This document shows, piece after piece, positions 61,632 to 64,000 of a stretch of DNA of 64,000 nt; position 1 is the first letter of the stretch; the number at the start of each line of letters is the position of its first letter. This DNA is from Loigolactobacillus bifermentans DSM 20003 (GTDB taxonomy: Bacteria; Bacillota; Bacilli; Lactobacillales; Lactobacillaceae). The DNA lies in assembly GCF_001434575.1 (NCBI RefSeq), contig NZ_AZDA01000021.1:1-64000 (forward strand), given 5' to 3'. A model generated the notes under the pieces. The model made no database searches and had not been told where the DNA came from. It saw only the letters and a list, made by a program, of their open reading frames with translations. The position numbers and the translations under genes were made by a program.

Positions 61632-62117
61632 CTAATCATCCGTGGTTGGCGTTAATTTTAATTGGGTGTGTTGCGTTTTTTGCGGCTCAGAACGTGTACT
61701 GATCTTAACGGTTAACGGTTGATCAGTCTTTTTAAGCCGGAAGGTGGTTTCCAAATCATCGGTGGCCTGTGGCTGGATGGCTTCAGTTAAATCGTCATCC
61801 CGTTCTAAAACGGCTAATTGTTCACCGTTTTGGCTCACTGTGATCACTGCCTGATCGGCAAAACTTTTTGCTTGATTCGTGGTGTTTTGCCAATCAAATT
61901 CAACGCTGACTTCATTGGTTTCATCAGCGTCGATCTCGGCTTTAAGCTGCGTCACTTTAAACGTGCCAAACTGCCAATTCACCGTTTGATGAGCGGCCTG
62001 ATCTGAGACATTAGTGGTTGAGCTTGCCGGATGTGACGCTTTTTCCGTTGTGTGCTGGCAAGCCGTTAACCCCAATAATGCGCCAATAAAAACGAACATA
62101 AAACTCCATTTTTTCAT
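61632..62117 (-). CDS. Putative lipoprotein, 161 aa
   Basis: The N-terminus MKKWSFMFVFIGALLGLTAC is a lipoprotein signal with lipobox LTAC (Cys20). A Ser/Thr-rich spacer and an immunoglobulin-like beta domain follow (VEFDWQNTTNQAKSFADQAVITVSQNGEQL), as in DUF4352/DUF5067-type surface proteins. It would be anchored to the outer face of the membrane. Function unknown. Its leader carries a divergent copy of the repeated structured element, ending in TTTAGGAGG as the ribosome site. Confidence 0.78.
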   Translation of the reverse strand: MKKWSFMFVFIGALLGLTACQHTTEKASHPASSTTNVSDQAAHQTVNWQFGTFKVTQLKAEIDADETNEVSVEFDWQNTTNQAKSFADQAVITVSQNGEQLAVLERDDDLTEAIQPQATDDLETTFRLKKTDQPLTVKISTRSEPQKTQHTQLKLTPTTDD

Positions 62118-62126
62118 AAAAAGGCA

Positions 62127-62221
62127 CCTCCTAAATCCTCTAATGTATCTTTGCTATCGCAAAGGTCCTATTTCCGCTGGTTGTCCAGTCTTGTGGCGTC
62201 AAGTCGCACCGCAGGACACAT
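62127..62221 (-). repeat. Divergent copy of the structured leader element upstream of the lipoprotein
   Basis: On the minus strand: GCCATG (start of a 16-codon frame at 62221), an arm pair TGTCC/GGACA, GCGGAAAT, the hairpin CTTTGC/GCAAAG (62164-62149), TTAGAG and TTTAGGAGG (62127-62131) as ribosome site. The order matches the brnQ copies, but the CCTCC anti-SD segment is replaced by CCAGCGG. Confidence 0.5.
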
Positions 62222-62292
62222 GGCTCCAAAATTTACTTGAATGGTGTGGTGTCATTATCTCTAGCATAACGAAAATGCCGTCAATTGCCAAT

Positions 62293-62326
62293 CAAAAAGA
62301 CGTCCTCAATCGCTTGAGGACGTCTT
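62293..62326 (-). terminator. Intrinsic terminator of brnQ
   Basis: AAGACGTCCTCAA and TTGAGGACGTCTT form a perfect 13-bp stem with a TCGC loop; T5 follows on the minus strand. Confidence 0.88.
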
Positions 62327-62340
62327 CAATCAAACTTGGC

Positions 62341-63723
62341 TTAGTTGGCGTGGTTAGCAGCCGCTGCCCGTTGCGCTTTTAGCAAGTGGGCGCCAAGCCC
62401 TAAAGCAGCCCCAACTAAGGCAGGTACCAGCCAATCAAGGCCGTATTTTTCAAGTGGCAAGTAGGCTTGTTGGAAACCCGTCATGGCCCGACCGAAACTA
62501 CTTTGACTGACAACAGCCGGGAAAGCAGCGACCATGTCGAAAACAGCTGGTACAACGGTGAAAACAACGGTGAATAAGTAAACTAAGCTGTCGCGCTTGA
62601 ATAATGGTGAAAAAACGGATAATAGGATCAAAACCATCGCCAATGGGTATAAGAACATGAGCATTGGTGTTGACCAAGCGATGATTTGATTTAAACCAAC
62701 GTTAGCGGTTAAGAAAGAAGCCAAGGTGGTTAATAATAACCAAGTCCGATAGCTGACCTTTGGAAAATGTTTGTGGAAGTCTTGGGCAAAGGCAGCGACT
62801 AATCCGATGGCTGTGGTTAAGCAAGTAACGGAGATCAAAACAGCTAAGATGGCTTGACCAGCTGCGCCTAAGTAGTAATTGACGATTTGATTAAAGGCAA
62901 CGCCGCCATTTGCAGAAAGGTTGAATTTACCTAAAGACATGGCCCCGACTAAGATCAAGGCTAAATAGATGACAGCAACCAAGCCCATTGATAAGACGCC
63001 AGCACGAGCTGTGACCATAGCAACCGCATTTTCACGCCGTTTGCCTAAGGAACGGACAGCCGTGACAACGGTGACCCCAAAGGCCAAACCAGCCAAAGCA
63101 TCCATGGTGTTGTAACCTTGTAAGAAACCATTGGTAAAGGCGCCTGTTTGATACGCCTTTGTCGCATGTTGTGTGGCTAAATGCCCCATGGGACTGCTAA
63201 AGGCTAAGAAGAAAACCAAGGCCAATAAGATCAAGAATACAGGATTTAATAATTTCCCAACGTTTGAAACAATTTTGTTTTGTTCTAATGAGAATAAAAA
63301 GGCAAGGCCGAAGAAAACGGCAGAGAATAATAGCAGGCCTAACGTTTGAAACTTAGCAGGAACCAATGGTGCTAAACCAACGGTATAAGACACTGTCGCC
63401 GTCCGTGGGGTCCCAAATAAGGGGCCGATGGTACCATGGATCAAGATCATAAAGGCCAAAGCGAAAACAGGCCCTAGTGGCCGACCAATATCATAAACCC
63501 CTTCAGAATGGGTGATACTGATGGCTAAAACAGACAGTAACGGTAAAAGGACTCCGGTGACTAAAAAGCCTAAAGCAGCAGGTAACCAGTGACTGCCAGC
63601 CAGTTGACCTAAGTGTAATGGGAAGATCAGGTTGCCAGCCCCAAAGAAAAGGGCAAAGAGCATCGAACTGACCACAAGATATTCGCGTTTTGTAAGATGA
63701 CGTTCCGGTTTTAGTTCATTCAT
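62341..63723 (-). CDS. brnQ: Branched-chain amino acid:cation symporter BrnQ
   Basis: A 460-aa carrier of the LIVCS family with about 12 membrane helices, importing leucine, isoleucine and valine with Na or H. SSMLFALFFGAGNLIFPLHLG in TM1 and GTIGPLFGTPRTATVSYTVG near residue 110 are family hallmarks. ATG 63723 follows AGGAGG at seven bases; an in-frame extension of 22 codons runs through the leader hairpins and is rejected. Its ribosome site lies within a tandem structured leader, so translation is probably regulated. Confidence 0.95.
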   Translation of the reverse strand: MNELKPERHLTKREYLVVSSMLFALFFGAGNLIFPLHLGQLAGSHWLPAALGFLVTGVLLPLLSVLAISITHSEGVYDIGRPLGPVFALAFMILIHGTIGPLFGTPRTATVSYTVGLAPLVPAKFQTLGLLLFSAVFFGLAFLFSLEQNKIVSNVGKLLNPVFLILLALVFFLAFSSPMGHLATQHATKAYQTGAFTNGFLQGYNTMDALAGLAFGVTVVTAVRSLGKRRENAVAMVTARAGVLSMGLVAVIYLALILVGAMSLGKFNLSANGGVAFNQIVNYYLGAAGQAILAVLISVTCLTTAIGLVAAFAQDFHKHFPKVSYRTWLLLTTLASFLTANVGLNQIIAWSTPMLMFLYPLAMVLILLSVFSPLFKRDSLVYLFTVVFTVVPAVFDMVAAFPAVVSQSSFGRAMTGFQQAYLPLEKYGLDWLVPALVGAALGLGAHLLKAQRAAAANHAN

Positions 63724-63726
63724 AAT

Positions 63727-63831
63727 GTGACCTCCTAAAGTCTGTTGACTATTTTGCGTTCGCAAAATCTCATTTCGGAGGATGGCCATTCCATCGGACG
63801 AAAGTCGTCACGGTGGAAACATGGCACCTCC
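63727..63831 (-). promoter_or_regulatory. brnQ-proximal structured leader unit with SD and anti-SD
   Basis: On the minus strand: GGAGG (63831-63827), TGCC, ATG of a 4-codon frame ending TGA (63822-63808), a stem TTCCACCG / CGATGGAA, ATGGCCAT, CCTCC (63781-63777), hairpin ATTTTGC/GCAAAAT, AGTC/GACT, and GGAGG (63735-63731), the brnQ ribosome site. CCTCC can pair with the upstream GGAGG (with GCCAT/ATGGC extending it) or with the downstream one, two exclusive states. Confidence 0.6.
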
Positions 63832-63940
63832 TAAAGTCTAAAGTCTCTAATGACTATTTTGTAAGTATCATAATGGGTACTTACAAATCCCATGTGGAGG
63901 ATTTCCAAAAATCTCCCGTGTCGGAAATGTGGAAACTCCT
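63832..63940 (-). promoter_or_regulatory. brnQ-distal structured leader unit (second tandem copy)
   Basis: On the minus strand: GGAG near 63938, a stem ATTTCC/GGAAAT, CCTCC (63900-63896), the long hairpin TTTGTAAGTA/TACTTACAAA (63887-63858), repeated GACTTTA motifs, and then GGAGG shared with the proximal unit. Plan and spacing equal the proximal unit although most stems have different sequence. The promoter would lie beyond 63950; AACGA/TCGTT (63981-63964) forms another small hairpin. Confidence 0.5.
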
Positions 63941-64000
63941 GATTTTTGTAAATTGATGGGACTAACGACTCCGGAATCGTTAATCAAGGTGCGAATCAGT

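Noticed and set aside
63801-63960. T-box in the brnQ leader
   Set aside because: No GGGTGGNACCRCG-like sequence and no terminator in the leader; the visible logic is SD/anti-SD pairing instead.

Overview
The window reads as a stretch of chromosome from a low-to-middle GC Gram-positive bacterium of the Lactobacillaceae. Support for this comes from strong GGAGG ribosome binding sites, frequent TTG and GTG starts, mannose- and glucitol-type PTS operons, two acetate kinases, C69 dipeptidases, a BrnQ carrier, a T-box leader, CcpA (cre), PurR and LexA-type sites, and families common in lactobacilli (DUF4811, DUF1827, DUF2075). The genus cannot be fixed from sequence reading alone. No rRNA, tRNA or CRISPR array was recognised.

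Layout. 1-800: end of a flavin disulfide oxidoreductase and a hypothetical gene. 1100-6824: a mannose-family PTS operon with two EIIA and two EIIB genes, one EIIC and one EIID, a TarJ-like dehydrogenase, and a CdaR/PucR-type regulator broken by a +1 frameshift. 6863-7425: a ParE/RelE-Phd toxin-antitoxin pair. 8354-11210: a DHA2-type MFS exporter with a DUF4811 partner, divergent from a MerR-family regulator, with a GlnR-box-like dyad between them. 11286-19352: a DinG-like helicase lacking its Fe-S cysteines, an unknown repeat protein, UppP, a GGDEF diguanylate cyclase and a MacB-like ABC transporter. 19385-22600: two tandem SUKH-like genes, then an IS605-type TnpB-only element that sits between the ribosome binding site and start codon of an SOS-controlled YolD-like gene. 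22482-25471: aminotransferase, acetate kinase and a small hypothetical gene. 25955-31811: a complete sorbitol (gutFRMCBA) operon plus a HAD phosphatase. 31857-43391: housekeeping and transport genes, among them a LexA-box-controlled orphan, methionine aminopeptidase, a purine permease with a PurBox, carbonic anhydrase, QueH, a T-box-controlled amino-acid permease, GreA and a dipeptidase. 43392-49796: a structured non-coding region, a P-type ATPase, a second dipeptidase and a second acetate kinase. 49988-64000: Amt, VOC and YdcF-like proteins, two EAL proteins, Nox, Prs, an ACT/UPF0210 pair, an AP2-domain protein, a lipoprotein and BrnQ with an elaborate leader.

How the parts fit. Carbon flow is the main theme: two PTS operons with cre sites feed sugar or polyol phosphates into glycolysis, and two acetate kinases and an NADH oxidase deal with its products. 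Amino-acid supply is the second theme (two PepD, BrnQ, T-box permease, Amt). A possible c-di-GMP circuit (one GGDEF, two EAL proteins) is spread over the window. Two LexA-type sites mark a small SOS set.

The most unusual item is a repeated structured leader on the minus strand. It is present twice in tandem in front of brnQ, once more loosely in front of a lipoprotein gene, and once as an orphan copy behind pepD. In the best copies a CCUCC segment can pair either with an upstream GGAGG/AUG hairpin or with the downstream ribosome binding site. Base changes between two copies preserve pairing, which suggests an undescribed translational regulator or a mobile structured repeat.
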